Positions 8,801 to 17,704 are shown, counted from the stretch's first letter. The stretch is 64,000 bases of DNA from Micromonospora narathiwatensis (GCF_900089605.1 NZ_LT594324.1:2790001-2854000), one strand, 5' to 3'. Notes: a model not told the origin generated them from the letters alone. A program made the numbers and translations.

Positions 8801-11392
8801 CCGGCCGGCGAACGGGTCGCGCCGGTCGGGCCGGTCGAGACCCTGGTCGCCGGGATCTGGCGGGCGGTGCTCGGGGTGGCCGAGGTCGGCGCCACCGACG
8901 ACTTCTTCGACCTGGGCGGGCACTCGCTGCTGGCCACCCAGGTGGTGGCCCGGCTGCGCCGGGAACTGCCCACCGTCGGCGTCACGGCGGCGGTCAGCGT
9001 GATGGACCTGTTCCGCCACCGCACCGTACGCGAGCTGGCCGGCCTCGTCGTCGGCACCGGAGCCGGCACCGGTGGGCTGCTGCACGAGCTGACCCCGCCG
9101 GTGCCCGCCGCCGACCGGATCGCCACCCTGGTCTGCGTCCCGTACGGCGGCGGCAGCGCCGTGGTGTACCAGCCCCTCGCCGACGCGCTGCCGCCCGGGT
9201 ACCGGCTGCTGTCGGTGGCCGTGCCCGGACACGACATCGGTCTCGCCGACGACCCCGCGCCCATCGAGGACGTCGCCGCCGACGTCGTCGCGGAGATCCT
9301 GGCCCGGGTGGCGGGCCCGCTGATCCTGTACGGGCACTGCGGCCCCGGCGGCGCGCTGGCGGTGGAGGTCGCCCGGCGGCTGGAGGCCGCCGGTCGGGAC
9401 CTGCTGGCGGTCCACCTCGGCGCGGTCTTCCCGTTCGGCCGGCCCGCCGGCGGGCTCCTCGGGCCACTGCTGCGGCAACGGCTGGTCGAACGCCTGCGCA
9501 GCGACCGGATCTACCGCACCTGGCTGCAGGCGCAGGGCACCGCCGTCGGGTCGCTCGCTCCCGACGAGGTCCGCTTCCTGATCCGCGCGATGCGGCACGA
9601 CGCCCGGGTCTCCGAGGACTACTTCACCGAGCTGATGCGCCGGCGGGTCACCCCGCTGCGCGCGCCGGTCGTCTCCGTGGTCGGCGAGCGCGACCGCGGC
9701 ACCGACTACCACGAGGAGCGGTACCGGGAGTGGCACTTCCTCGCCGACCGCACCGCGCTCGCCGTGATCGACGAGGGCGGGCACTACTTCCTGAAGTACC
9801 GGGCCGGTGAGCTGGCCGAGATCGTCACCGGCGTACACCGGCGGCTCGACGCGCCGCCCCCACCCACGCCGGCCGAGCCGGACGGTACGCCACCGGCCTG
9901 GCAGCTCGCCGGCGTCTCCCACCGGCCCGCCCCGGTCGTCGACGCCGAAGCCGCGCCCGGCGGCCCGACCGCCCGGCAGCCGGGGCGGGACGAGCGGACC
10001 CCGGCGACCGCGCCGCCGCCGAGCATGCGCCGCTTCGGCCTGGTCGCGGCCGGCCAGGTCGTCTCCGGCATGGGCACCGCCCTGACCACCTTCGCGATCC
10101 CGCTGTGGATCTACACCCAGACCGGGTCGCTGGCCCGGTTCGCGCTCTTCGCCGTGCTCGGCCTGCTGCCCGGCCTGCTCGTCGCGCCGCTGGCCGGGGC
10201 GCTCATCGACCGCACCAGTCGGCGTCGCGTCCTGCTGCTCGCCGGCGTGGCCGCGGGGAGCGCCAACGCGGTCATGGCCGGGCTGGTGCTGGCCGACCGG
10301 GTCGAGGTGTGGCACTTCTACCCGTTGACCGGCTGGCTGTCGGTGGCGCTGGCCTTCCAACGCCTCGCGTTCGTCTCGGCCGTGCCGCAGCTCGTGCCGA
10401 AACGTTTCCTCGGCCACGCCAACGGCCTCACCCAGACCGCCGTCGGCCTCACCCAGTTCACCGTCCCGCTGGTCGCCGTCGCGCTGCTGGAGGCCGTCGG
10501 GCTGCGCGGCATCCTGCTCCTCGACGTGGCGTCGTACGCGTTCGCGCTCGGGGTGCTGGCGACCGTCCGGTTCCCCCGCACCCTGGCCCTGCAACGCCGC
10601 GAGAGCATCGGCGCGGAGATCGTCGCCGGGCTGCGCTACTCGCTGCGGCGCCGGGAGTTCCGCGCGATGCTGGCGTTCTTCGCCGCGCTGAACTTCTTCC
10701 TCTTCCCCGCCCTGTTCCTGCTCTCCCCACTGGTGCTCGGCTTCGCCGACCTGAGCGACGTGGCGCGGGTCGCGTTGACCGGCGGGGTGGGCGCGGCCAC
10801 CGGCGGCCTGGTGATGCTGGTGTGGGGCGGCCCCCGCCGACGCCGGATGCGGGCGGTGCTGCTGGGCACCCTCGGCATCGCGGTGGCCGCCGTACTGACC
10901 GGGCTGCGGCCCAGTCTGCTCGTCGTCGGCGCGGGCGCGTTCGGCATGTATCTGGCGCTCGGCATCGTCAACGGCGTCTACAACACGATCATCCAGACCA
11001 AGGTGCCGCCCCGCGCGCACGGCCGCGTCTTCGCGCTCAACCAGATGGTCGCGCAGTCCACCCTGCCACTCGGCTGGGGGCTCGTCGCGCCGTTCGCCGC
11101 CCGGGTGGTCGAGCCGCTGCTGCTGCCCGACGGCGCGCTGGCCACCACGGTCGGCGCGGTGATCGGCGTCGGCCCGGGCCGGGGTCACGGGCTGCTCTAC
11201 GTGCTGTTCGGGTTGTGCATCGCGATGACGGCGCTGGTGTCGCTGGCCACGCCCGTCCTCGCCCGGTTCGACGACGAGGTGCCCGACGCGCCACCGGACG
11301 ACCTGGTCGGCATCGAGGAACGCCGGGCCAGGGCCGCCGGCATGCCGGAACACCGGGCACGGGTGGCCGTGGCCGGACGGGAGGTGGGCTGA
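5840..11392 (+). CDS. NRPS C-A-T-TE fused to MFS transporter
   Basis: 1850 residues. Order: condensation domain (~25-450; HHIVSDG at 153-159), adenylation (~490-980; YTSGSTGTPKG and NHYGPTEAT intact), carrier (DLGGHSLL, Ser1029), thioesterase (~1085-1340), a Pro/Ala-rich linker of ~60 residues, then a multi-span MFS transporter (~1396-1830, beginning RRFGLVAAGQVVSG). The hand-read 10-residue code is D-F-T-K-V-G-H-V-G-K, very close to the Asp code DLTKVGHIGK. The thioesterase nucleophile elbow is GHCGPG, so Cys1167 replaces the usual Ser; the catalytic His is in EGGHYF. The start is GTG 5840 behind GAGAAGG. No ribosome-binding site precedes the transporter part, so I read it as one polypeptide. 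It is probably the terminal, releasing and exporting module. The next gene starts two bases after the stop. Confidence 0.9.
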   Translation: MTNVDVPTRAAPIPPNSTFYRATGSPCLSFGQERIWFTEQLTPGTAAYVVHTTVRLRGPLDVDLLRAALDATATRHDSLRMRFTENADGEPVVAVLPEVRVPVTVTAAPTEPAAHELVAASVRTPFDLGAAPLLRALLVRLADEEHVLHLAMHHIVSDGWSLDLLLGEVAATYGALRDDGTPPPTPATAYVDYAAWQRDRLDGPATGDGFAYWAGALAGVPPLELPTDRPRPAVQSYAGDTHRFALDADLTDGLRRLGRAHRATLYMTLLTGLQAVLFRYTGQRDFAIGSPVAGRVVPELENLVGLFVNTLALRADLTPVRAADDAPGAEPSFADLLRRTRTTVVRALAHQEIPFERLVKELNVARDVSRAPVFQVLFALQNYARGGGRWPDGLSAEGVGTDAAAARFDLSLYVGETADGLRGMFVYSTDLFDAATVRRLAASFETLLRAAVARPDRPVADLDLLGPAERDRMLALARPDHDGAAGAVTGPATTLADLLGPHVAATPEAPAVVCGPDTVSYRELDRRANRLAHWLRAHGVGPDRLVGVLLEQSVELAVTLLGVLRAGGAYLPLDPEQPAARLGLMLADARPTVVLTSSDLRGRLPAETVATGLDEIAAEVAARPDTPPATATTGGNLAYVIYTSGSTGTPKGVAVAHRQVLRYLDGVADRFGIAPAARYGLLQSMSFDFSVTVFYLALATGGAVHLLPRRCTGAELAQRLRAQRIDYLKITPSHLAALAADAEPGDLLPTRALVLGGESSDLDRVVPLAAAGPARVFNHYGPTEATVGVATHEVTADAPGTGPVPTGRPLPHARVHVLDERMRPVPVGVTGELYLGGDRLARGYLNRPGLTAERFVPDPYGPPGARLYRTGDLGRWRSDGQLVFLGRRDHQVKIRGYRVELGEVEAALRDCPGVRQAVVLLRDERLVAYLEPVPDAVAPEPAELRRRLADRLPEHMVPSRWVRLDRLPLQEHGKVDRRALPEPTDDGPAGERVAPVGPVETLVAGIWRAVLGVAEVGATDDFFDLGGHSLLATQVVARLRRELPTVGVTAAVSVMDLFRHRTVRELAGLVVGTGAGTGGLLHELTPPVPAADRIATLVCVPYGGGSAVVYQPLADALPPGYRLLSVAVPGHDIGLADDPAPIEDVAADVVAEILARVAGPLILYGHCGPGGALAVEVARRLEAAGRDLLAVHLGAVFPFGRPAGGLLGPLLRQRLVERLRSDRIYRTWLQAQGTAVGSLAPDEVRFLIRAMRHDARVSEDYFTELMRRRVTPLRAPVVSVVGERDRGTDYHEERYREWHFLADRTALAVIDEGGHYFLKYRAGELAEIVTGVHRRLDAPPPPTPAEPDGTPPAWQLAGVSHRPAPVVDAEAAPGGPTARQPGRDERTPATAPPPSMRRFGLVAAGQVVSGMGTALTTFAIPLWIYTQTGSLARFALFAVLGLLPGLLVAPLAGALIDRTSRRRVLLLAGVAAGSANAVMAGLVLADRVEVWHFYPLTGWLSVALAFQRLAFVSAVPQLVPKRFLGHANGLTQTAVGLTQFTVPLVAVALLEAVGLRGILLLDVASYAFALGVLATVRFPRTLALQRRESIGAEIVAGLRYSLRRREFRAMLAFFAALNFFLFPALFLLSPLVLGFADLSDVARVALTGGVGAATGGLVMLVWGGPRRRRMRAVLLGTLGIAVAAVLTGLRPSLLVVGAGAFGMYLALGIVNGVYNTIIQTKVPPRAHGRVFALNQMVAQSTLPLGWGLVAPFAARVVEPLLLPDGALATTVGAVIGVGPGRGHGLLYVLFGLCIAMTALVSLATPVLARFDDEVPDAPPDDLVGIEERRARAAGMPEHRARVAVAGREVG

Positions 11393-11393
11393 G

Positions 11394-12926
11394 ATGACCA
11401 CGACGACCACCGGCCGGGGGGCACCTCCGCCCCGGACCGTGCCCGAGTTGCTCGACTGGCGTACCGCGCTGCACCCGGACCGGGTGGCGGTCGAGGTGCA
11501 CGGCGTGGCAAGGCTGACCTTCGCCGAATGGTCCGCCGGTGCGGGCGCCGTCGCCGCCGCCCTGCGGCACCGGGGCCTGCGCCACGGCGACCGCGTCGGC
11601 CTGGTGTTCGGCGCCCACGACTGGACGCGGTTCGCGGTGGCGTACTGCGGGGTGCTGCGGGCCGGCGGCGTCGCCGTACCGCTCTCCGACCGGCTCGCCG
11701 CCGGGCAGCTCGGGTACGCGCTGACGCACTGCGCCGCCACCGCCGTCGTACACGGCGACGACACCCCCACCCCGCCCGTCCCGCCCGGCCTGCCGGTCTG
11801 GACCTGCGGCGACCTGCTCGCCGATCCCGGCACCAACCCCGACCAGGCCGACACCGACCCCAAACTGTCGGCCGCCCGGCCCGGCGACCTCGCGCAGATC
11901 CTCTACACCTCCGGCACGACCGGCCGCCCGAAGGGCGTGGCGGCCAGCCACGCCAACCTCACCGCCGGCGCGCCCAGTCACCCGCGCCGGCTCGCCCTGG
12001 CCCACTCGGAACGGTTCCTGCACGCGTTCGCCATCGGCACCAACGCCGGACAGACCATGCTGCTCAACGCGCTCACCGCGAAGGCCGGCGCGCTCACCCT
12101 GCCCCGGTTCACCCCGCTCCGGTTCGCCCGGCTGGTCGAGGCCGCCGGCACCGGAACCGTGTTCGTCGTACCGTCGATCGCCGTCGAGCTGCTCGACTCC
12201 GGGGCGCTGCGCGGCCGGGACACCTCCGGCGTACAGCTGATCGGCTCCACCGCCGCGCCGCTGGCCCCGGCGATCGCGGCCCGGCTGGCCGCGGCCTTCC
12301 CGCAGGCCACCATCGTCAACTACTACACCTCCACGGAGGCGGCCCCGGCCCAGACCACCATGATCTACGACCCGACCCGGCGGGACGCGGTCGGCCGGCC
12401 GGTCGGCGGCCAGCTGATGGTCGCCGACGCCCACGGCAACCCGCTGCCCGCCGGTACGACCGGCGACGTGTGGCTGTGTGCCCCGTACCCCCGGGCCTAC
12501 TACCGGGACGAGGCGGCCAACCGGGCCACCTTCCGGGACGGGTGGGTACGGATGGGTGACGTCGGACGCGTCGACGCCGACGGCTACCTCTACCTCACCG
12601 ACCGGCACCAGGACGTGATCAAGACCGGCGCGTTCAAGGTCTCCACCCTGGAGGTCGAGGCGGCGCTGCACGAGCACCCCCTGGTCGCCGAGGCAGCCGT
12701 CGTCGGCGTGCCCCACCCGGTGCTCGGCTCGGCGGTCGCCGCCGCCGTCGTGCCCCGGCCGCCCACCGGCCCGGACGGGCTGTCGCTGCCGGCGCTGCGC
12801 GGGTTCCTCGCCGACCGGCTCGCCGACTACCAGCTGCCGGCCCGGCTCCTGCTGCTGGACCGGCTGCCCCGCAACGAGGGCGGCAAGGTGCTCAAACGGC
12901 AGCTCACCGGCCTGTTCGACAACTGA
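11394..12926 (+). CDS. Stand-alone AMP-forming acyl/aryl ligase
   Basis: 510-residue class I adenylate-forming enzyme. The P-loop YTSGTTGRPKG, the NYYTSTEAAP motif, the hinge-region GDVGRVDADGYLYLTDR and the C-terminal catalytic lysine (GGKVLKRQL) are all present. It activates a carboxylic acid as the acyl-AMP and passes it to CoA or a carrier. GTSGTTG rather than an NRPS-type GSTG, and the C-terminal spacing, resemble fatty-acid or aryl ligases more than amino-acid A domains. It follows the NRPS-MFS gene by one base, with the ribosome-binding site GGAGG inside that gene's end. It is a good candidate for loading the free carrier protein at 16061-16345 with a starter acid. The substrate cannot be read. 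Confidence 0.85.
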   Translation: MTTTTTGRGAPPPRTVPELLDWRTALHPDRVAVEVHGVARLTFAEWSAGAGAVAAALRHRGLRHGDRVGLVFGAHDWTRFAVAYCGVLRAGGVAVPLSDRLAAGQLGYALTHCAATAVVHGDDTPTPPVPPGLPVWTCGDLLADPGTNPDQADTDPKLSAARPGDLAQILYTSGTTGRPKGVAASHANLTAGAPSHPRRLALAHSERFLHAFAIGTNAGQTMLLNALTAKAGALTLPRFTPLRFARLVEAAGTGTVFVVPSIAVELLDSGALRGRDTSGVQLIGSTAAPLAPAIAARLAAAFPQATIVNYYTSTEAAPAQTTMIYDPTRRDAVGRPVGGQLMVADAHGNPLPAGTTGDVWLCAPYPRAYYRDEAANRATFRDGWVRMGDVGRVDADGYLYLTDRHQDVIKTGAFKVSTLEVEAALHEHPLVAEAAVVGVPHPVLGSAVAAAVVPRPPTGPDGLSLPALRGFLADRLADYQLPARLLLLDRLPRNEGGKVLKRQLTGLFDN

Positions 12927-12944
12927 CCACCGGATTGAACGATC

Positions 12945-15900
12945 ATGGGAGAGCATGTGGGCACCGCCGAGGCGACATCCGCGCAGCACGCCGTCTGGTT
13001 CACCGAGCACGCCGGGGTCGCCGGCACGGCGTACCACATGGCGCTGGGCGTACGGTTCGCCGCCGAACTCGACCGACGGGCCCTCGTCGCGGCGTGCGCC
13101 GCGGTCATCGAACGGCACCCGGTCCTGGCCGCCCGGGTCACCACCGACGACGACGGCACACCCCACCTGGCGCCGGCTGAGACCCGCCCGACGGTCACCG
13201 TCGGTGAACTGACCGACGCCCGGGTCGCCGAGGAGATCGCCCGCCCGCACGACCTGCGGACCGGACCACTGGCCCGGTTCACCCTGCTGACCGGCGCCGA
13301 CGGGACGCACCTGCTGCTCGTCACCGCCCACCACCTGGCCTTCGACGGCATGTCCAAGGACGTCCTCGCCCGCGACCTGGCCACCGCGTACACCGCCACG
13401 CACCGGGGCGGCCCGACCGAACCCGCGCCACGCTCGGACGGGTACGCGGGTCTCGCGGCGGCCGAACAGCAGCGGGTCGCCGTCGATCTGCCCGCCGCCC
13501 GCGCCTACTGGGCACGGCACTGGTCCGGCCCCGGCGACGTCGTCCTGCCCGGCCTGCGCCGGCTGCCCACCGGTGCGGAGCCGGGCGTCGCCGTGACCGT
13601 CGACCTGCCCGCCGACCTGGTCGACGGCGTCGAACGGGCCGCCCGGTCGCTCGGGGTGACCCGCTTCGAGCTGCTGTTCGCCGCACTGCACGCCCTGCTC
13701 GCCCGCTACGGCAACCGGGGCACCCCGGTCGGCGTGGCCCTGTCCACCCGTACCCCGGACCAGGCCGACCGGATCGGGCTGTTCGTCAACGAGCTGCCCG
13801 TCGCCGCCGACCCGGCCGGCGGAACGTTCCGCGACCACGCCCGCGCCGTCCGGTCCCGGCTGCGCGAGGTGTACCGGTACCGCGCCGTGCCGCTGGCCCA
13901 CGCCGTGTCCGGCCTACGGCCCGCGCCGGCGTTGACCCCGGTCAGCATCGGCTACCGGCGGCGCGGCGGCGAGCCGGCCTTTCCCGGGGTGGCCGGCGAG
14001 GTCGACTGGACGCTGTTCTGCGGCGCCGCCCGCAACGCCCTGCACGCGCAGATCGTGGACGCCCCCACCGGCATCACGGTCAGCCTCCAGCACAGCCCCT
14101 CGGCCATCGACACCGAGGCGGTACGCCGGATCGGCGGGCACCTGCGTACCCTGCTGACCGCCGCGGTCGCCGACCCCGACCGGCCGGTGACCGATCTGCC
14201 GGTGCTGCCCGCCGACGAGCTGGACCGGGTCACCCGCGCCTGGAACGACACCACCCGGACGTACCCGGCCGGGGCCAGCGTGCCGGCCCTGTTCGCCGCC
14301 CGGGTCGCCGCCGCACCGGACGCGCCGGCCCTGGTCGACGGCGACCGGACGCTGAGCTACGCCCAGCTCGACGCCGCCGCCGCGCGCCTCGCCGAGCTGC
14401 TGCGGCAGCGGGGCGTCGGCCCCGGGTCGCTCGTCGCGGTCGCGCTGGACCGCTCCTGGCAGGCGGTGGTGACCCTGCTGGCGGTGCTGCGCCGCCGGGC
14501 CGCGTACCTGCCGGTCGACCCGGGACATCCGCCGGCCCGCCGGGAACTCGTCCTCGCCGACGCCGCCCCGGCGCTGGTCGTGACGCCCACCGCGACCGAG
14601 GCGGCCCGGCCCACGCTCGCGCTCGACCGGATCGACCTGCTCGACGGCCCCGTGCCGGCGGAGACCGCCGAACCACCGAGCGCCGACGATCTCGCGTACA
14701 TGCTCTACACCTCCGGCTCGACCGGCCGGCCGAAGGGCGTGGCGGTGCGGCACGGGGCGCTGGCCAACCTGCTGCTCGGCGTACGGGACGTGCTGGGCAG
14801 CGGCCCGGCGGACCGGTGGCTGCACCTGACGTCGCTGTCGTTCGACATCTCCGCCGTGGAGGTCTTCCTGCCGCTGGTCACCGGCGGCCGGGCGGTCGTC
14901 GCGTCGACCGTCAGCGCGCTGGACGGCGCGGGCGTGCTCCGGCTGGTCCGCGCCGCCGGGGTGACCCACGCGCAGGCCACCCCGTCGGGCTGGCGGGTGC
15001 TGCTGGAGGCCGGCCTCGGGGCGCCCACGCCGGGCGCCGCCGAGGTCGTGCCGGAGCCGCTGGTCGCGGTCGCCGGCGGCGAGGCGCTGCCGGTCGCCCT
15101 CGCCCGGGACCTGCGGGCCCGCACCGCCCGCCTGGTCAACGGGTACGGGCCGACGGAGGCGACGGTGTACGCGACGATGGCGGACCTGCCCGCCGACCCC
15201 GACGAGGTCACCATCGGCCGGCCGCTGCCGAACGTGCGCGCCTACGTGCTGGACGAGGCGCGCCGGCCCGCCCCCGTCGGGGTGCCTGGCGAGCTGTACC
15301 TGGCCGGCGCCGGGCTGGCCGCCGGCTACCTGGGGCGGGACGACCTCACCGCCGAGCGGTTCGTGCCGGACCCGTTCGGGCCGGCCGGCGGGCGGCTCTA
15401 CCGCACCGGCGACCGCTGCCGATGGCTGCCGGACGGGCGGATCGACTTCCTCGGCCGCGCCGACGACCAGGTCAAGATCCGGGGGCACCGGATCGAACTG
15501 GGCGAGATCGACACCCGGCTCCTCGACCATCCCGGCGTGGCCGGAGTGGCGACGGTGCTCCGGCGGGACGACGACGAGCCGCGCCTCGTCGCGTACGTGG
15601 TGGCCTCGGCCGGCACCGCCCCGGAGCCGGCCGAGCTGCGCCGGCACCTGGCGCTGACCCTGCCGCAGGCCGTGCTGCCGACCGACTTCGTGGCGCTCGA
15701 CCGGCTGCCGTTGAGCCCGAACGGCAAGGTCGACCGGGCCGCCCTGCCCGCCCCGGCGCCCCGGGACGCCGTCGTGGACGCCTCCGGGGCGGCGGACGCG
15801 GACCCCGCCGACGCGGGCGACGCCGGCGACGACCCGGTGGTGGAGCAGCTGCGGCAGATCTGGCAGGAGGTGCTGCGGATCCCCGACATCGGCGTGCACG

Positions 15901-16061
15901 AGGACCTGTTCGACCTGGGCGGGCACTCGTTGACCGTGACCCGGATCAGCGGCCGGATCCAGCAGCGGCTCGGGGTCGAGGTGCCGCTGGACGCCTTCTT
16001 CGACACCCCGACCATCGCGGAGATCGCCGAGATCGTCCGGCGGTCCGGAAAGGAGTTCTGA
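12945..16061 (+). CDS. NRPS module C-A-T
   Basis: 1038 residues. Condensation domain (~10-430, intact HHLAFDG at 129-135), adenylation (~450-940, YTSGSTGRPKG, NGYGPTEAT, C-terminal NGKVDR) and a carrier with Ser995 in DLGGHSL. Hand-read code D-I-V-Q-V-G-G-V-Y-K; it shares five of ten positions with the Gly code but I do not assign a substrate. Start at ATG 12945; GTG 12957 in frame, four bases after GGGAGAG, is an alternative. There is no release domain, so it should hand its product to the C-A-T-TE-MFS protein of the same operon. It overlaps the carrier gene by one base (TGATG). Confidence 0.9.
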   Translation: MGEHVGTAEATSAQHAVWFTEHAGVAGTAYHMALGVRFAAELDRRALVAACAAVIERHPVLAARVTTDDDGTPHLAPAETRPTVTVGELTDARVAEEIARPHDLRTGPLARFTLLTGADGTHLLLVTAHHLAFDGMSKDVLARDLATAYTATHRGGPTEPAPRSDGYAGLAAAEQQRVAVDLPAARAYWARHWSGPGDVVLPGLRRLPTGAEPGVAVTVDLPADLVDGVERAARSLGVTRFELLFAALHALLARYGNRGTPVGVALSTRTPDQADRIGLFVNELPVAADPAGGTFRDHARAVRSRLREVYRYRAVPLAHAVSGLRPAPALTPVSIGYRRRGGEPAFPGVAGEVDWTLFCGAARNALHAQIVDAPTGITVSLQHSPSAIDTEAVRRIGGHLRTLLTAAVADPDRPVTDLPVLPADELDRVTRAWNDTTRTYPAGASVPALFAARVAAAPDAPALVDGDRTLSYAQLDAAAARLAELLRQRGVGPGSLVAVALDRSWQAVVTLLAVLRRRAAYLPVDPGHPPARRELVLADAAPALVVTPTATEAARPTLALDRIDLLDGPVPAETAEPPSADDLAYMLYTSGSTGRPKGVAVRHGALANLLLGVRDVLGSGPADRWLHLTSLSFDISAVEVFLPLVTGGRAVVASTVSALDGAGVLRLVRAAGVTHAQATPSGWRVLLEAGLGAPTPGAAEVVPEPLVAVAGGEALPVALARDLRARTARLVNGYGPTEATVYATMADLPADPDEVTIGRPLPNVRAYVLDEARRPAPVGVPGELYLAGAGLAAGYLGRDDLTAERFVPDPFGPAGGRLYRTGDRCRWLPDGRIDFLGRADDQVKIRGHRIELGEIDTRLLDHPGVAGVATVLRRDDDEPRLVAYVVASAGTAPEPAELRRHLALTLPQAVLPTDFVALDRLPLSPNGKVDRAALPAPAPRDAVVDASGAADADPADAGDAGDDPVVEQLRQIWQEVLRIPDIGVHEDLFDLGGHSLTVTRISGRIQQRLGVEVPLDAFFDTPTIAEIAEIVRRSGKEF

Positions 16062-16345
16062 TGGGCAGCACCGACCTGCGCGCACGGATCGCGGAGCTGG
16101 TCAGCGAGGCCACCGGAGGGGAGGTCTCGGCGGCCGACGTGCTCGCCGGCGGGTCCATGATCGCTCTTGGCGTCGACTCCCTGGGGCTGCTGCGCCTGGT
16201 CGACGCGATCGAGCTGGAGTACGGCGTCGAGATCGAGCTGAACGGGCCCGGCCGCCCCCTGGACACCCTCGACGACCTGGTGGCGCTGCTGGCCGCCGTC
16301 GCGCCGGACGAGTCGTCGCCGGGGGCGGTGGCCGCCCAGGGTTGA
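16061..16345 (+). CDS. Free-standing acyl/peptidyl carrier protein
   Basis: 94 residues, four-helix carrier size. The phosphopantetheine site is Ser40 in LGVDSLGLL, a D-S-L motif more like acyl carrier proteins than the GGHS motif of the NRPS carriers nearby. It starts at ATG 16061, overlapping the preceding stop, with AAGGAG eight bases upstream, so it is translationally coupled to the C-A-T gene. With the ligase at 11394-12926 it probably presents the starter acyl unit to the C-A-T condensation domain. A strong hairpin follows. Confidence 0.9.
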   Translation: MGSTDLRARIAELVSEATGGEVSAADVLAGGSMIALGVDSLGLLRLVDAIELEYGVEIELNGPGRPLDTLDDLVALLAAVAPDESSPGAVAAQG

Positions 16346-16353
16346 CCGGTCGA

Positions 16354-16386
16354 CGGGGCGGCGGGCGCTGCGGCCCGCCGTCCCCG
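16354..16386. terminator. Bidirectional hairpin terminator
   Basis: Arms CGGGGCGGCGGGC (16354-16366) and GCCCGCCGTCCCCG (16373-16386) pair over 13 bp with one bulged base. It lies between the convergent carrier-protein and MFS genes. There is no T-tract. Confidence 0.7.
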
Positions 16387-16408
16387 GGTCCACCGCGTCC
16401 GGTGTGGA

Positions 16409-17704
16409 TCAGGCGCGGACGGGTGGTTCGGCGGGCGCGGCGGCGTCGCCGGGGTCCGGTTCGCGGTCAACCGGATCGGCCGGTGCCGTGCCGGTGGCGC
16501 GGGCGGCGGCTCCGGCCTGGAGCCGCCGAACGTCTCGGCTGGTCAGCATGCCGAGGACGGAGAACACCATCAGCGCCGCGAGGATGAGCAGCGTGTCGCG
16601 GTTGCCGATCGCCGCGGCGACGGGCCCCACCGCCACCTGGCCGAGCGGGATGGCGACGAAGGACCCCAACATGTCGTACGAGTAGACGCGGGCCAGCCGG
16701 TCGGCCGGGATGTGCTGCGCGATCGACGTCTCCCAGGCCACCGCGAACTGTTCGACGGCGATCCCGGCCGCGACCCCCGCCGTCACCAGCACGACGACGG
16801 TCGGCGCCAGGGCCAGCCCCAACAGCAGCAGCGACTCGGCGAACATGCACGCCACCCCGAGCAGCAGCAGCCGGCGTACCCGGATCCGCAGCGCGATCAA
16901 CCCGCCGACGACCATTCCGGCGGTCTCCGCCGCCAGCACCACACCCCAGGCGCCGCGGCCGATCGTCGCGTCCGCGACGGCCGGGCCGAGCACGTTCAGG
17001 CCGCCGGCGAGCGCCGCGTTGAGGATCATGAAGCCGAGCACCACCACCCAGACCCAGGTACGCGCGGTGAACTCGGTCCAGCCCTCCCGGAGGTCGGCCA
17101 CGATGCTCGTGCCGGTCCTGCCCGCCCCCGGTGCGGCGACCCGCAGGCCGGTGAACGCGACGGCGGCGACGGCGAAGGTGAGCGCGTCGATGCCGAGGCC
17201 CCACCCCGGTCCGACGACCGCCACCAGCACGCCGCCGAGGGCGGCGCCGCCGATCATGCCCGTGTTCATGCCGAGCCGGATGATCGCGTTGGCGGGCTGG
17301 ATCAGCTCCGGCGGCACGGTCTGCGGCGTCGCGGCGGCCGAGGCCGGCTGGGCCAGCGCGCTCACGATCCCGTTGGCCGCGCTCAGCGCCAGCAGCAGCG
17401 GGATCGACGCCGTGCCGGTGAGCACCAGGGCGGCCACCGCCGCCTGGGTCAGCGCGCCGAGCAGGTTGGAGCCGACCAGGACCACCCGGCGCGGGAGCCG
17501 GTCGGCCACCACCCCACCGAAGAGCACGAACAGCACGTTCATCAGCGACCGGGCGCCCACCACCAGGCCCAGGTCACGCACCGAGCCGGTCAGGTCGAGC
17601 ACGGCGAAGGCGAGCGCGATGGGAGCCACCCCGTTGCCCAGCATGTTCACCAACCGGCCGGCGGCCAGGTAACGGAACGCGGCATACCGCAGTGGCGCGA
17701 ACAT
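16409..17704 (-). CDS. MFS drug/siderophore-type exporter
   Basis: 431 residues, almost entirely hydrophobic helices (about 11-12 spans). The MFS loop motif appears as GGVVADRLPRR after the second span, as in DHA3/EntS-type exporters. I choose ATG 17704 (MFAPLRYAAFRYL) because GGAGGGAGGA sits five bases upstream; an ATG at 17731 has no ribosome-binding site. It is transcribed toward the NRPS operon and shares its terminator. It could export that product, although the operon already carries a fused MFS domain, so it may instead be an independent self-resistance or efflux gene. Confidence 0.85.
   Translation of the reverse strand: MFAPLRYAAFRYLAAGRLVNMLGNGVAPIALAFAVLDLTGSVRDLGLVVGARSLMNVLFVLFGGVVADRLPRRVVLVGSNLLGALTQAAVAALVLTGTASIPLLLALSAANGIVSALAQPASAAATPQTVPPELIQPANAIIRLGMNTGMIGGAALGGVLVAVVGPGWGLGIDALTFAVAAVAFTGLRVAAPGAGRTGTSIVADLREGWTEFTARTWVWVVVLGFMILNAALAGGLNVLGPAVADATIGRGAWGVVLAAETAGMVVGGLIALRIRVRRLLLLGVACMFAESLLLLGLALAPTVVVLVTAGVAAGIAVEQFAVAWETSIAQHIPADRLARVYSYDMLGSFVAIPLGQVAVGPVAAAIGNRDTLLILAALMVFSVLGMLTSRDVRRLQAGAAARATGTAPADPVDREPDPGDAAAPAEPPVRA

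Noticed and set aside
10025..11392. The MFS part as a separate gene starting at ATG 10025
   Set aside because: No ribosome-binding site or stop codon separates it from the thioesterase; the linker is in frame and of normal composition.
7484..11863. A 1459-codon minus-strand frame opposite the NRPS-MFS gene
   Set aside because: Shadow frame. The plus strand has all NRPS core motifs and MFS helices here.
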